Source of the DNA: Deltaproteobacteria bacterium
GTDB lineage: Bacteria > Desulfobacterota > Desulfarculia > Desulfarculales > Desulfarculaceae
DNA length: 57,790 nucleotides
NCBI GenBank assembly: GCA_020444165.1
Contig: JAHLLK010000031.1
Span: 1 to 57,790, forward strand
Direction of reading: 5' to 3'
Part shown: positions 9,601 through 18,580 of the stretch, in pieces
How the letters are laid out: every line of letters starts with the position of its first letter
How positions within the stretch are numbered: the stretch's first letter is position 1
Position numbers and translations under genes: made by a program
Notes under the pieces: model-generated
Database searches by the model: none
Told to the model about the DNA's origin: nothing
Seen by the model: only the letters and a program-made list of their open reading frames with translations

Positions 9601-9765
9601 CTCATCGCCAGCGGCTACGCGGCCCAGGGTATGGTGGCCGAAGCCCTCGCCCTGGGGGCCTGGGGCTTTTTGGCCAAGCCCTACCACCAGGACGACCTCC
9701 TGAACGCGGTGGCCGCCGCCCTGGCCGGGCGGCCGGCCGAAGCTCCGTCACCTCTGCCGGCCTAG
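6670..9765 (+). CDS. hybrid sensor histidine kinase (7TM-like, PAS, GAF, PAS, HisKA, HATPase, receiver)
   Basis: A 1031-residue membrane sensor that would autophosphorylate and pass phosphate to its own receiver domain. Residues about 1-200 form six to seven hydrophobic helices. A PAS domain lies at about 222-335, GAF at about 365-515 and a second PAS at about 525-640 ([20 protein letters not shown]). HisKA carries the phospho-acceptor His662 in [17 protein letters not shown]. The ATPase domain has [18 protein letters not shown] and [18 protein letters not shown]. The receiver (about 905-1020) has the acidic pair VVDDED, acceptor Asp953 in LLDLFMPG and the lysine in FLAKPY. The start is GTG 6670 with TTGGAG upstream. 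No separate response regulator is adjacent. Its stop is 3 bases from the stop of the convergent array gene A. The signal sensed is unknown. Confidence 0.92.
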   Translation: MTWLAPSVIATLFGTLILGMVYGFLYTQDRQKYLAVWTGAWFLSAARFVLMLVILHLPPQPWFWPLHQLCTLGSGVMLLWGAQIFLERPLPAWWLAAAGGAAIWVVVHPFTGLGFLALTIPTYLFLAVVFIYTGLAFFRSTRLEGLGRSVTGVSFILWGLHKADYPLIRPLTWLAPWGYLLAAALEMLTALGLLLAYFQKTRARLLAAQGEIQAGRDRLEALVEHAGEGIFQSDAAGRLLAANPALAALWGVADPQALLGRPFFLAPEIFTEPAERAVLQDLLKQEGQVRAFLCRVTTAPGRRAQWSLNVRAVRDAQGQLEFWEGTINDLTHRLLAEEALRRSLDQSQEARQEVESLLISTRATLEKQDFNELARTILQECQSLLGAEAGYLALLDRTGRENRVLLLNPGRRPGSAAALPLAYPASPSQASLGQDPVFHNDFPASPWSGLPPPELTDLANALFAPLIIEGRVVGVLGLGDKPGGFRELDARRAGAFAELAAVGLHKSLTRQALAASEERFRLMFATIPDAVTLSTLEGIMVDVNQSFCRLTGYTREELVGRTAQALNLLTDGVEREEVLNRLRQAGHTVNQELAIRGRDGQVKTALVSGAVLELDGQPHILAIARDVTQLKEDERERALLAEQLRQSQKMEAVGTLAGGIAHDFNNILGAILGYAELAQARVEEGDQPDREIANIVSSALRAKDLVKQLLTFSRKLESDLRPVDANLCLAAAARMLERTIPRMIALELDLAPDLALVNADPIQLEQVLMNLGTNAKDAMPEGGTLRVETLNLPLAPGERPELSAGEPGDYVAIRVSDTGHGMDKETLQHIFDPFFTTKDVGRGTGLGLSSVFGIVESHGGAITCQSEPGRGTWFEILLPALPRTELSQESPAPLATVPRGQGERVLVVDDEDTLRELAQRFLERGGYQAGEARSGEEALAVFRREPAELVLLDLFMPGMGGLKCCQELLELYPGVKILIASGYAAQGMVAEALALGAWGFLAKPYHQDDLLNAVAAALAGRPAEAPSPLPA

Positions 9766-9768
9766 GCG

Positions 9769-12570
9769 CTACGGCAGCCGGCCCAGGGTGAGGCTCCCGT
9801 CGGCCGCCCGCCAGGCCAATTCCGCCCGGCCGTCGCCGTCATAGTCGCCCACCCCGGCCAAGGTGCAGCCCTCCGGCGCCTGGCCCACCACCAGCCGGGA
9901 GGTCACCGCGGTGTCCGTCAAGAGCCAGAACGAGACCTCGCGGGTGACCGGATTCCACCAGACCAGATCCGGCCCGCCGCTGGCGTCCAGGTCGGCCACG
10001 TCCACCAGCTCCCAATGCGGGTCGGCCAACGTGCCCAGCGCCACCACCTCCCGGGGCCCGGCCGGGCCCATGAGCACCAGGTTCACCCGTCCCGTGGCCG
10101 GGTCGGCCCACACCAGGTCGTCCGCGCCGTCGCCGTCGAAGTCCCGCCGGGGAATGAGCCCCCCTGCCACGCCTCCCAGTCCCTCCGTGAGGCCGGCCAG
10201 GGAGGCCAGGTTGGCCGCCAGGCTGTCGCTGGTCACCGCAGCCGGAGCAGCCGTGCTCCCCTCCTCTGCCTTGGGGCCGGCCTGGGCCGCGGTCAGGGCC
10301 TGCCAGGCCGCCAGCCGGGTCAGGTCCACCCCGGCCTGGAGAGCCGCGTCCCGGAGAAGATCGGAATCCGGGCTCACCGGGTCGTCCTCCGCCGCGTATC
10401 TGGCCCCCACGGTGAGGCTGTTGTAGGCCCAGCCCAGGCTGGTGTGCTGCTGCCAGGGCGGGATGTTGGCCACCACCCAGGCCGCCTCGCTGGCGCTCTT
10501 GGTGTAGAGGTGGGTGCCGATCACCGGGTGGTAAAGGTGGAACACCTCGGTGGCGTCGGCGGGCGCCCCCGCGGCCGCGGTGAAGAGATACCCCTCGTCC
10601 CGCTCGTAGTTCCAGCCCACGGCCACCAGGGCGTCCCGCTCGGTGTTGCTCTTGGTGTAGTAATGCCGGCCGGCGTTGGGGTTGTAGAGCCGATGCAGGG
10701 CCACGGTGCCCGGAGCTTGTTCCAGGGACACATAGAACAGCTTGGCCGGGTTGCTGGACTCGTTCTGGTACCCGGCGGACACCGCGTTGTTGAATTCGGC
10801 CTGCTTGATGGTGAAGAAGTGGTATTGCAGCGCCACGTTGTAGGCTCGGTACATGGTCTTCCTGGTGCTGGCCCCCCAGGCCACCTGATCCACCCACCCC
10901 GCGTCGGCCCCCTCGGAGATGGCGGGATCCTTGGCGTACACCCAATACAACACATGGTTGCCCGCATCCACGCTGACGGTTTGCTGGACCCATCCCGTGT
11001 CGCCGGAAATGGGCCCCGCCAGCAAGGTGGGTCCGTCATACAGGGTGAGGGTGTCCGCCCCGGCCTGGCTGGAGGCCCGCCACCAGAACGACAACACCCC
11101 CGGTCCGGTCACCTTGACCATCATCCAAGAGGCCTGGCCGTCGGCGATGGGAGCGGACTGGGCCGAGCTGATCCCCAGGTGCGGCGACCAGGCGCTGGGT
11201 TGCCAGGCATAGTCCACCGGGGTCAACAGTTCCACATTGCTCACGTCCACCGCGTCTTCCAGAAAAGGCCCGTTGACGAAGATGTCCGTCAGATGATTGG
11301 TGTCGCCCGCCACCAGGTTGGTGGCGTCGGATTGGAAGGTCACATAGCTGGAATCCCCGGAAATGTGGGAAAGGCTGCTAAAGCCGTTGGCCTCGTCCGA
11401 GCCATTGCTGACACTGGCCCGGAGGATGGCGCCGCTCTGGATGCCGCGCAAGAAAATATCCGTGGCCGCGTTGGTGTCGCCGGTCACCAGGTTGGTGGAG
11501 TCGGATTGGAAGGCCACCAGGCTGGCCGTGGAGTTCAGGGAGGGCAACGCGCTGCTTCCGTTGCCCTCGGCGCCGTCGTGGGCCAGGCTTACCCGGCTGG
11601 TGCCCCCGGTTACCCGGTCATGCAGATACACGTCGGTCAAGCCGTTGGTGTCGTCCGCGGCCAGGGTGGTGGCCGCCGTCTGGAAGCACACGTAGCGGCC
11701 ATCCGGCGTCAGGCTAGGGCTGCCTGAATCGAGATCGGCTTCCGTGCCGTCCGTGGCCTGGCTGGCCCGGAAGGTTTGGCCGGTTTGGCCGTCCCGCAGG
11801 AACACGTCGAAGGTGGTGTTGGTGTCCCCGGTCACCAGATTGGCGGCCAGGGAGGAAAAAGAGCTGAAACGGCCGTCGGCCGAGCTTTGAGGCGAAACAA
11901 AACCGAAAAACCGGCAGTGATTGTCGCCCTGGGCCCCCACGCTGTCCCGGTCCAGCAGGGTCGTGGTCTGGGTCTGGGTGTCGTAGCGGTAAGTGTGGGC
12001 CAAGGCAGTGGAACCGCCGGGGATGAGGTTGGTGGCCAGGGAGTAGAAGGTAATGTAGCGGCCGTTGCCGGTGATACTGGGCAGGATGCTGTAGTTATTG
12101 GACTCAGCCCCGGCATCGCCCCGGCTCACCCGGATGGTGGTGCCGGCCACCAGATCCCGCAGGAAAATGTCACGTTTCGCGTTGGCGTCGCCGGTCACCA
12201 GGTTGCTGGCGTCGGAATCAAAGGCCACGTAACGGCCGTCGTCGGAAATCGAGGAGTTGATGCTGCCGCCGTTGGACTCGACGGCGACCTCGGGCAGACT
12301 AACCCGGACGGTCTCCCCCGTGAGCAGGTCGTGGCGGAAGATGTCAGTCACGCCGTTGGTGTCGCCGGACACCAGGTTGGTGGCATTGGAAGCGAAAACC
12401 ACGTAGCGCCCGGTGCTATTGATATGGGTGTAGGCGCTGACGTTGTCGGCCTGGACGCCGTTGCTCCTGACGCTGGCCCGCACGGTCTGGCGGGCCGAGG
12501 CCGGGGCGGCCAGGCCGGCCAGGCAGACGGCAAGGCAAAAGAGTATGAAAGCGGATTTCTTGCGGGTCAT
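9769..12570 (-). CDS. array gene A: secreted propeller / jelly-roll / DUF5648 / FG-GAP protein
   Basis: 933 residues, exported by a signal peptide (MTRKKSAFILFCLAVCLAGL.., cleavage after SARA-type residues near 26, mature RQTVRAS). Seven PD40/TolB-like repeats (GRYVVFxSxATNLVxGDTN) span about 28-430. FVNGPFLEDAVD (431-442) leads into a jelly-roll-like domain (GPGVLSFWW near 490; DAGWVD near 556). DUF5648-like repeats fill about 572-725 (MYRAYN, LYNPNAGRHYYT, LYHPVIGTHLYT). FG-GAP repeats have DxDxDG-like sites at 810, 860 and 909. The frame is open to 12702, but ATG 12570 starts the signal peptide. Residues 694-784 are encoded by a 270-bp block identical to B and C (10220-10489). Function is unknown; a surface binding or scaffold role is an inference. 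Confidence 0.88.
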   Translation of the reverse strand: MTRKKSAFILFCLAVCLAGLAAPASARQTVRASVRSNGVQADNVSAYTHINSTGRYVVFASNATNLVSGDTNGVTDIFRHDLLTGETVRVSLPEVAVESNGGSINSSISDDGRYVAFDSDASNLVTGDANAKRDIFLRDLVAGTTIRVSRGDAGAESNNYSILPSITGNGRYITFYSLATNLIPGGSTALAHTYRYDTQTQTTTLLDRDSVGAQGDNHCRFFGFVSPQSSADGRFSSFSSLAANLVTGDTNTTFDVFLRDGQTGQTFRASQATDGTEADLDSGSPSLTPDGRYVCFQTAATTLAADDTNGLTDVYLHDRVTGGTSRVSLAHDGAEGNGSSALPSLNSTASLVAFQSDSTNLVTGDTNAATDIFLRGIQSGAILRASVSNGSDEANGFSSLSHISGDSSYVTFQSDATNLVAGDTNHLTDIFVNGPFLEDAVDVSNVELLTPVDYAWQPSAWSPHLGISSAQSAPIADGQASWMMVKVTGPGVLSFWWRASSQAGADTLTLYDGPTLLAGPISGDTGWVQQTVSVDAGNHVLYWVYAKDPAISEGADAGWVDQVAWGASTRKTMYRAYNVALQYHFFTIKQAEFNNAVSAGYQNESSNPAKLFYVSLEQAPGTVALHRLYNPNAGRHYYTKSNTERDALVAVGWNYERDEGYLFTAAAGAPADATEVFHLYHPVIGTHLYTKSASEAAWVVANIPPWQQHTSLGWAYNSLTVGARYAAEDDPVSPDSDLLRDAALQAGVDLTRLAAWQALTAAQAGPKAEEGSTAAPAAVTSDSLAANLASLAGLTEGLGGVAGGLIPRRDFDGDGADDLVWADPATGRVNLVLMGPAGPREVVALGTLADPHWELVDVADLDASGGPDLVWWNPVTREVSFWLLTDTAVTSRLVVGQAPEGCTLAGVGDYDGDGRAELAWRAADGSLTLGRLP

Positions 12571-12748
12571 GGCGCACCCCCGGTCGGCTGGATAAATAAC
12601 AACCCGGCCCCGGGCGTGGTCCCCGGCAGCCCCGAACCTGGGCAGGCTGCTCCCGTGCGGGCCCCGACTCCTTGCGGACGCACTAACACGAGAGATTCTC
12701 ATTGTGCCACAAAAAGAGAGGTTCGGGGCTGGGGAATGTCGCCCCGGC

Positions 12749-15559
12749 CTAACGCGGCGTGGTCAGGGAGAGGCTCCCGTCCGCCGCCCGCCAGGCCAAA
12801 TCCACCCGGCCGTCGCCGTCATAGTCCCCCACCCCGGCCAGGGTAGCCCCCGCCGGCGCCTGGCCCACCACTGGCCGGGAGGTCACGGTCACCCCCGCGA
12901 GCAGCCAGAACGAGACTTCCCCGCTCACCGGGTTCCACCAGACCAGATCCGGCCCGCCGCTGGCGTCCAGGTCGGCCACGTCATGGAGCCGCCAGTTCAA
13001 ATCAGCCACTGTGCCCAGCGCCATCACTTCCCGGGGCCCGGCCGGGCCCATGAGCACCAGGCTCACCCGCCCCGTGGCCGGGTCGAGCCACACCAGGTCG
13101 TCCGCGCCGTCGCCGTCAAAGTCCCGCCGGGGGATGAGCCCCCCGGCCGCGCTACCCAGTCCCCCCGTGAGGCCGGCAAAAGAGGCCAGGTTGGAGGCGA
13201 GGCTGTCGCTGGTCACCGCAGCCGGAGCAGCCGTGCTCCCCTCCTCTGCCTTGGGGCCGGCCTGGGCCGCGGTCAGGGCCTGCCAGGCCGCCAGCCGGGT
13301 CAGGTCCACCCCGGCCTGGAGAGCCGCGTCCCGGAGAAGATCGGAATCCGGGCTCACCGGGTCGTCCTCCGCCGCGTATCTGGCCCCCACGGTGAGGCTG
13401 TTGTAGGCCCAGCCCAGGCTGGTGTGCTGCTGCCAGGGCGGGATGTTGGCCACCACCCAGGCCGCCTCGGAGGCGCTCTTGGTGTAGAGGTGGGTGCCGA
13501 TGGTGGGGTGGTAAAGGTGGAACACCTCCGTGGCGTCGGCGGGCGCCGCGTCGGCCGAGGTGAAGAGATAGCCCTCGTCCCGCTCGAAATTCCAGCCCGC
13601 GGCCACCAGGGCGTCCCGCTCGGCGTTGCTCTTGGTGTAGTAGTGCCGCCCGGAATTGGGATTATAGAGCCGGTGCAGGGCCACGGTGCCCGGGGCCTGC
13701 TCGGCCGACATGTAGAACAGCTTGCTGGGCTGGGTGGACTCGTTTTGGTAGCCCGCGGCCACCGCATTGTTGAACTCGGCCTGCTTGACGGTGAAGAAAT
13801 GGTATTGCAACGCCTCGTTGTAGGCCCGGTACATGGTCTTCCGGGTGCTGGTTCCCCACTCCACCTGGTCCACCCAGGCGGTGTCGTCGCCCGCCGCGCC
13901 GGCCGCCCCCTTGCGGTAGGCCCAGCGGAAGGTGTAGGTGCCGGCCGGGATGCTATAGACTTTGCGGGTCCAGCCCACCTCGCCGGAGAGCCGCCCCGAG
14001 AGCAGCGTGCCACCCAGGCGGAACTCCAGATAATCATCGCCGGCCTCGCTGCTCACCTTGCACCAGAAGCTGATCACCCCGGGGCCGGTGAGGGTCATCT
14101 CCAGCCAACTGGTTTCCCCATCGCCCACCGGCCCGGCCTGGGCCGCGTTCACCCCCTGGTGCTTGACCAGGGGGTTGGTGATCCAGGGAGAATCGAAACT
14201 GGTGGTGAGGTCCAGAGTGGGGTTGTCCACCGCGTTTTCCAGGAAGGGACCCCGCACGAAGACATCGGCCGCGGCGTTGGTGTCCAGGTTCACCAAGTTG
14301 TCGGCCCCCGAGGTGAAGGTCACGTAATCCGCTTGGCGGGCGAGCTTGCCGTCGTAGGAGTTGCCGTTGGCCGCCCGGCCCTGGCTGTCCAGACTGATGA
14401 TCTGGTTCACCCCGCTGGCCAGGTCGCGGAGGAACACATCCCCCACTCCGTTCAAATCACTGGCCACCAGGTTGGTGGCCGTGCTGTGGAAGGTCACCCG
14501 GCTGCCGGCCGCGTTCTGGGAAGGTTCGTTGGATTCCTGGTCGCCTTCCACCCCACCGGACCCCAGGCTGAGCCGGGTGGTGGTCCCGGCCACCACGTCG
14601 CGTTGGAATATCTCCCCCACCAGGTTGGTGTCGCCGGCCACCAGGTTGTTGGCCACGGAATAGAAAACCGCGTAGCGGCCGTCGTCGCTGATCCAGGGGG
14701 TTGAACTGCCGTTGTTGGCCTCCTCCCCGGCCGTGTTCAGGCTCAAGCGCACGGTCTCGCCGGTCTGGCAATCGTGCAGGAACACGTCCTTCACCGCGTT
14801 GTTGTCGCCCTCCACCAGGTTGTTGGCCCCGGACTCGAAAACCACCCAGCGGCCGTCCGCGGAAATCTGGCCGTCCTCGCTGACGTTGTTCCCCTCGGTG
14901 CCGTCGGACTTGACGCTCACCCGGGTGGTGGTCCGGCTCACGGTGTCGTAGACAAAGACATCGTTCTGGCCGTTGGTTTCCCCCTCCACCAGGTTGGTGG
15001 CAAAGGACTCGTACACCACGTAGCGGCCGTCTCCCGAGAGGTGGGGATCGAAGCTGCTGCCGTCGGCCTGGTCGCCGTTGGGGGCCAGGTTGATGCGGGT
15101 GGTGACCCCGGTCTGCAAATCCCGCACAAAGATGTCGGTGCGTCCGTTGGTGTCGCCCTCCACCAGGTTCGTGGCGGCGGAGTCGAACACCACATAGCGG
15201 CCGTCAGCCGACAGGTCGCCGGACCAGGTGGTGTTGTCGGCCTGGGCCGCGTCGTTGCCCAAGCTCACCCGGGTGGTCTGGCCGGTGAGGAGGTCCCGGA
15301 GGAAAAGATCGGGCATGCCGTTGGTGTCGTTGTCCACCAGGTTGGTGGCCAGGGAGCGGAAAAGCACGTAGCGGCCGTCGGCCGAGATGCGGGACGATTC
15401 GCTCTGGGCGTCGGCCAGGCCGCCGGTGGTGGAGACACTGACCAGATAGGTTTGCCAGGCCGGGGCCGGGGCCGGGGCTGCCAGGCCCCACAGGATCAAC
15501 CCCGCGAGGGCTGCCACCCTCATCACCAAAACAAACGAATCCCGCTGCTTGACCGGCAT
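12749..15559 (-). CDS. array gene B: secreted propeller / jelly-roll / DUF5648 / FG-GAP protein
   Basis: 936 residues from ATG 15559. The signal peptide ends in APAPAPA; the mature start is WQTYLVSVS, a variant of the usual RQTVRAS. Seven blades run to about 430; blades 2-4 carry VEGDTNG or VEGETNG, and blade 7 ends in VRGPFLENAVD rather than VNGPFLE. A jelly-roll-like domain (SFWCKVSSEAGDDYLEFRL) spans about 440-565, DUF5648 repeats about 572-730 and FG-GAP repeats from about 810 (DFDGDG, DLDASGGPD, DYDGDGR). The 3' part is shared almost exactly with C: 12771-13085 and 13200-13877 match C at a constant offset of 2986, with a divergent patch between them. The upstream gap to C is 157 bases. 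Confidence 0.88.
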   Translation of the reverse strand: MPVKQRDSFVLVMRVAALAGLILWGLAAPAPAPAWQTYLVSVSTTGGLADAQSESSRISADGRYVLFRSLATNLVDNDTNGMPDLFLRDLLTGQTTRVSLGNDAAQADNTTWSGDLSADGRYVVFDSAATNLVEGDTNGRTDIFVRDLQTGVTTRINLAPNGDQADGSSFDPHLSGDGRYVVYESFATNLVEGETNGQNDVFVYDTVSRTTTRVSVKSDGTEGNNVSEDGQISADGRWVVFESGANNLVEGDNNAVKDVFLHDCQTGETVRLSLNTAGEEANNGSSTPWISDDGRYAVFYSVANNLVAGDTNLVGEIFQRDVVAGTTTRLSLGSGGVEGDQESNEPSQNAAGSRVTFHSTATNLVASDLNGVGDVFLRDLASGVNQIISLDSQGRAANGNSYDGKLARQADYVTFTSGADNLVNLDTNAAADVFVRGPFLENAVDNPTLDLTTSFDSPWITNPLVKHQGVNAAQAGPVGDGETSWLEMTLTGPGVISFWCKVSSEAGDDYLEFRLGGTLLSGRLSGEVGWTRKVYSIPAGTYTFRWAYRKGAAGAAGDDTAWVDQVEWGTSTRKTMYRAYNEALQYHFFTVKQAEFNNAVAAGYQNESTQPSKLFYMSAEQAPGTVALHRLYNPNSGRHYYTKSNAERDALVAAGWNFERDEGYLFTSADAAPADATEVFHLYHPTIGTHLYTKSASEAAWVVANIPPWQQHTSLGWAYNSLTVGARYAAEDDPVSPDSDLLRDAALQAGVDLTRLAAWQALTAAQAGPKAEEGSTAAPAAVTSDSLASNLASFAGLTGGLGSAAGGLIPRRDFDGDGADDLVWLDPATGRVSLVLMGPAGPREVMALGTVADLNWRLHDVADLDASGGPDLVWWNPVSGEVSFWLLAGVTVTSRPVVGQAPAGATLAGVGDYDGDGRVDLAWRAADGSLSLTTPR

Positions 15560-15716
15560 GCGCCGCCTCCCTCGTCAAGCCGCAGCCCCGGTGCCCTCAC
15601 GGGCCCGCCAGCCGCGGGTTGCTTCAGCCAAGAGATGTTGAAGGAACCGGAGCACGCACGGGCGGGCAGGCAAGGCGCACCGGCAAAACCATATTGCGGC
15701 ACGCCTTGCCGGTTTT

Positions 15717-18530
15717 TCAAGGGACATTTCGGCCACCGTCCGGCGCGGCCAACGAAAGGCTCCCGTCCGCCGCCCGCCAGGCCAAATCCACCCGGCCGTC
15801 GCCGTCATAGTCCCCCACCCCGGCCAGGGTAGCCCCCGCCGGCGCCTGGCCCACCACTGGCCGGGAGGTCACGGTCACCCCCGCGAGCAGCCAGAACGAG
15901 ACTTCCCCGCTCACCGGGTTCCACCAGACCAGATCCGGCCCGCCGCTGGCGTCCAGGTCGGCCACGTCATGGAGCCGCCAGTTCAAATCAGCCACTGTGC
16001 CCAGCGCCATCACTTCCCGGGGCCCGGCCGGGCCCATGAGCACCAGGCTCACCCGCCCCGTGGCCGGGTCGGCCCACACCAGGTCGTCCGCGCCATCGCC
16101 GTCGAAGTCCCGCCAGGGGGTGAGCCCCCCTGCCACGCCTCCCAGTCCCTCCGTGAGGCCGGCCGGGGAGGCCAGGTTGGCCGCCAGGCTGTCGCTGGTC
16201 ACCGCAGCCGGAGCAGCCGTGCTCCCCTCCTCTGCCTTGGGGCCGGCCTGGGCCGCGGTCAGGGCCTGCCAGGCCGCCAGCCGGGTCAGGTCCACCCCGG
16301 CCTGGAGAGCCGCGTCCCGGAGAAGATCGGAATCCGGGCTCACCGGGTCGTCCTCCGCCGCGTATCTGGCCCCCACGGTGAGGCTGTTGTAGGCCCAGCC
16401 CAGGCTGGTGTGCTGCTGCCAGGGCGGGATGTTGGCCACCACCCAGGCCGCCTCGGAGGCGCTCTTGGTGTAGAGGTGGGTGCCGATGGTGGGGTGGTAA
16501 AGGTGGAACACCTCCGTGGCGTCGGCGGGCGCCGCGTCGGCCGAGGTGAAGAGATAGCCCTCGTCCCGCTCGAAATTCCAGCCCGCGGCCACCAGGGCGT
16601 CCCGCTCGGCGTTGCTCTTGGTGTAGTAGTGCCGCCCGGAATTGGGATTATAGAGCCGGTGCAGGGCCACGGTGCCCGGGGCCTGCTCGGCCGACATGTA
16701 GAACAGCTTGCTGGGCTGGGTGGACTCGTTTTGGTAGCCCGCGGCCACCGCATTGTTGAACTCGGCCTGCTTGACGGTGAAGAAATGGTATTGCAACGCC
16801 TCGTTGTAGGCCCGGTACATGGTCTTCCGGGTGCTGGTTCCCCACTCCACCTGGTCCACCCAGCCCGCGTCGCTGCCAGCGGTGAAGAAAAGGTTCTTGA
16901 GGTAGCGCCAGATCAGGGTGTGGGTCCCGGCGGCAAGGCTGAACACCCGGCGGGCCCAGCCCACCTCGCCGGAAATGCTCTCCACCGGGTTCCCGTCCAC
17001 CACGAAATCCAGATGATCCCCCCCGGGCTCGGAGGAGACCTTCCACCAGAAGGACACCACCCCCGGCCCGGTGACCGTGGCCATCATCCAGGAGTTTTCG
17101 TTGCCCCCCGTGACTCCGCTCTTGGCGGAGGTCGTGCCCAGGTGGGGGGTGGTGGTGTAGTCCGTCCGCCAAGGACGGTCGAAGCTGGTGGTCAGCTCCA
17201 ACGCGCGGTGGTCCACCGCGGTCTCCAAAAAGGGACCGCGCACGTAGACATCCCACCAGGCGCCGGAGTCTTCCTTCACGAAGATGCCCGTGGAGTCAAA
17301 GGCGGTGAAAACGTCCTGGGAGGCGATCTCGGAATTTTGGGCGGGCAGGGCCAACTCCTGCCCCTGGGAGTCCAGGCTTTGCCGGCGGATCGTCCCGGTC
17401 TGCCGATCCACGAGGTAACTGTCCCAGGCTCCGTTGGTGTCGCCGGCCACCAGGTTGGGCGCCCGGGAGTCGAAGACCACGTAGCGGCCGCTTTGGTCTA
17501 TCCGGGGAGCCCAGCTGTCGCCTTGGCCCAGGTTGCCGCTGGCGTCCCGGCTGACCACGGTAATGACCCCGGTGGTCATGTCCTTGAGGAAGATGTGGTC
17601 AAAGCCGTTGTTCACCCCGGCCACCAGGTTGGTAGCCCCGGAGTCGAAGACCACGTAGCGTCCGTCGGCGCTGAGCCACGGATCATAGCAAGGCGCGTCG
17701 GCGGCCACCCCGGTGGTGGGGTCGTTGCTCACCCGCACGGTCTGGCCGGTTTGGCGGTCATGCCGGAAGATGTCCTTCATCCCGTCCAGGTCCTGGGGTT
17801 CGAAATCGCCGGACAGGGACTCGAAGGCCACGTAACGTCCGTCAGCCGAGATGTGCGGCCAGGTGCTGGCGTCGATGGCCTGCACGTTGCCCGTGGCCAC
17901 GCTGACCCGGCTGGTCTGGTTGGTGGTCAAATCCCGTACGAAGACGTCGCTGACCGAGTTGGTGTCGTCCACCACCAGGTTGGTGGCGGAGGAGCTAAAG
18001 GCCACCGCATTGCCGTGGGCGCTGATGCGGGGATCCAGGCTGTCGCCATCGGCCTGGGTGCCATCGGTGGCCACGCTGAGCCGGGTGACCAAGCCCGTGG
18101 CCATGTCCTTTAAAAAGATATCCCTACGCCCGTTGGTGTCGCCGGTCACCAGGTTGCTGGCCACGGACTCGAACACCACGTAGCGCCCATCGGCCGAGAC
18201 ATGGGGACCTCTGCTCTCGCCGTTGACCTGGTTCCCGCCCGCGTCCACGCTCACCCGCACGGTCTGGCCGGTGTGCAGATCCTTGCGGAAAATATCCGCG
18301 GCCAAGTTGGTGTCGCCCGTGACCAGGTTGGTGGCGTGGGACTCGAACACTACGTAGCGCCCGTCACTGGAGAGCGCGGATAAGCGGGAGTTGGCGTCTC
18401 CCCCGTTGCCGGCGCTGTCGGTGCTGACCCACACGGTCTGGTCCGCCAAGGCGGCCGGCGCGGCCAAGCCACTCCAAAGCCCCATCACCAGGGCACAGGC
18501 GGCCAGCCGCCCGGCTATTCGCAGTCGCAC
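15717..18530 (-). CDS. array gene C: secreted propeller / jelly-roll / DUF5648 / FG-GAP protein
   Basis: 937 residues from GTG 18530, with GGGAGG just upstream. The signal peptide is MRLRIAGRLAACALVMGLWS.., mature start DQTVWVS. Seven blades: the fourth (SLSGDFEPQDLDG) and the seventh (FTAFDSTGIFVKEDSGAWWD) are degenerate. VRGPFLETAVD falls near 431, the jelly-roll-like domain (SFWWKVSSEPGGDHLDFVVDG) at about 440-565, DUF5648 repeats from 571 and FG-GAP repeats from about 808. The 3' third is almost identical to B, and parts match A, D and E. It ends with an unusual extension, APDGGRNVP, next to a 157-base gap holding a GGCAAGGCG/CGCCTTGCC hairpin. Confidence 0.88.
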   Translation of the reverse strand: MRLRIAGRLAACALVMGLWSGLAAPAALADQTVWVSTDSAGNGGDANSRLSALSSDGRYVVFESHATNLVTGDTNLAADIFRKDLHTGQTVRVSVDAGGNQVNGESRGPHVSADGRYVVFESVASNLVTGDTNGRRDIFLKDMATGLVTRLSVATDGTQADGDSLDPRISAHGNAVAFSSSATNLVVDDTNSVSDVFVRDLTTNQTSRVSVATGNVQAIDASTWPHISADGRYVAFESLSGDFEPQDLDGMKDIFRHDRQTGQTVRVSNDPTTGVAADAPCYDPWLSADGRYVVFDSGATNLVAGVNNGFDHIFLKDMTTGVITVVSRDASGNLGQGDSWAPRIDQSGRYVVFDSRAPNLVAGDTNGAWDSYLVDRQTGTIRRQSLDSQGQELALPAQNSEIASQDVFTAFDSTGIFVKEDSGAWWDVYVRGPFLETAVDHRALELTTSFDRPWRTDYTTTPHLGTTSAKSGVTGGNENSWMMATVTGPGVVSFWWKVSSEPGGDHLDFVVDGNPVESISGEVGWARRVFSLAAGTHTLIWRYLKNLFFTAGSDAGWVDQVEWGTSTRKTMYRAYNEALQYHFFTVKQAEFNNAVAAGYQNESTQPSKLFYMSAEQAPGTVALHRLYNPNSGRHYYTKSNAERDALVAAGWNFERDEGYLFTSADAAPADATEVFHLYHPTIGTHLYTKSASEAAWVVANIPPWQQHTSLGWAYNSLTVGARYAAEDDPVSPDSDLLRDAALQAGVDLTRLAAWQALTAAQAGPKAEEGSTAAPAAVTSDSLAANLASPAGLTEGLGGVAGGLTPWRDFDGDGADDLVWADPATGRVSLVLMGPAGPREVMALGTVADLNWRLHDVADLDASGGPDLVWWNPVSGEVSFWLLAGVTVTSRPVVGQAPAGATLAGVGDYDGDGRVDLAWRAADGSLSLAAPDGGRNVP

Positions 18531-18580
18531 AGAACCTCCCTCGGCCGCCAGCTGGGGCGGCCCCGCTCGGTCAATGTTGT

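Noticed and set aside
6649..9687. 1012-codon minus-strand frame opposite the histidine kinase
   Set aside because: The plus strand has full HisKA, HATPase and receiver motifs; the antisense reading is Gln/Gly/His-rich with no recognisable domain.
15669..15722. Hairpin in the gap after array gene C (GGCAAGGCG/CGCCTTGCC then T-run) as its terminator
   Set aside because: The T-run follows the stem on the plus strand, while the array is transcribed on the minus strand, where the stem is followed by GC-rich sequence. It may be a hairpin of other kind.
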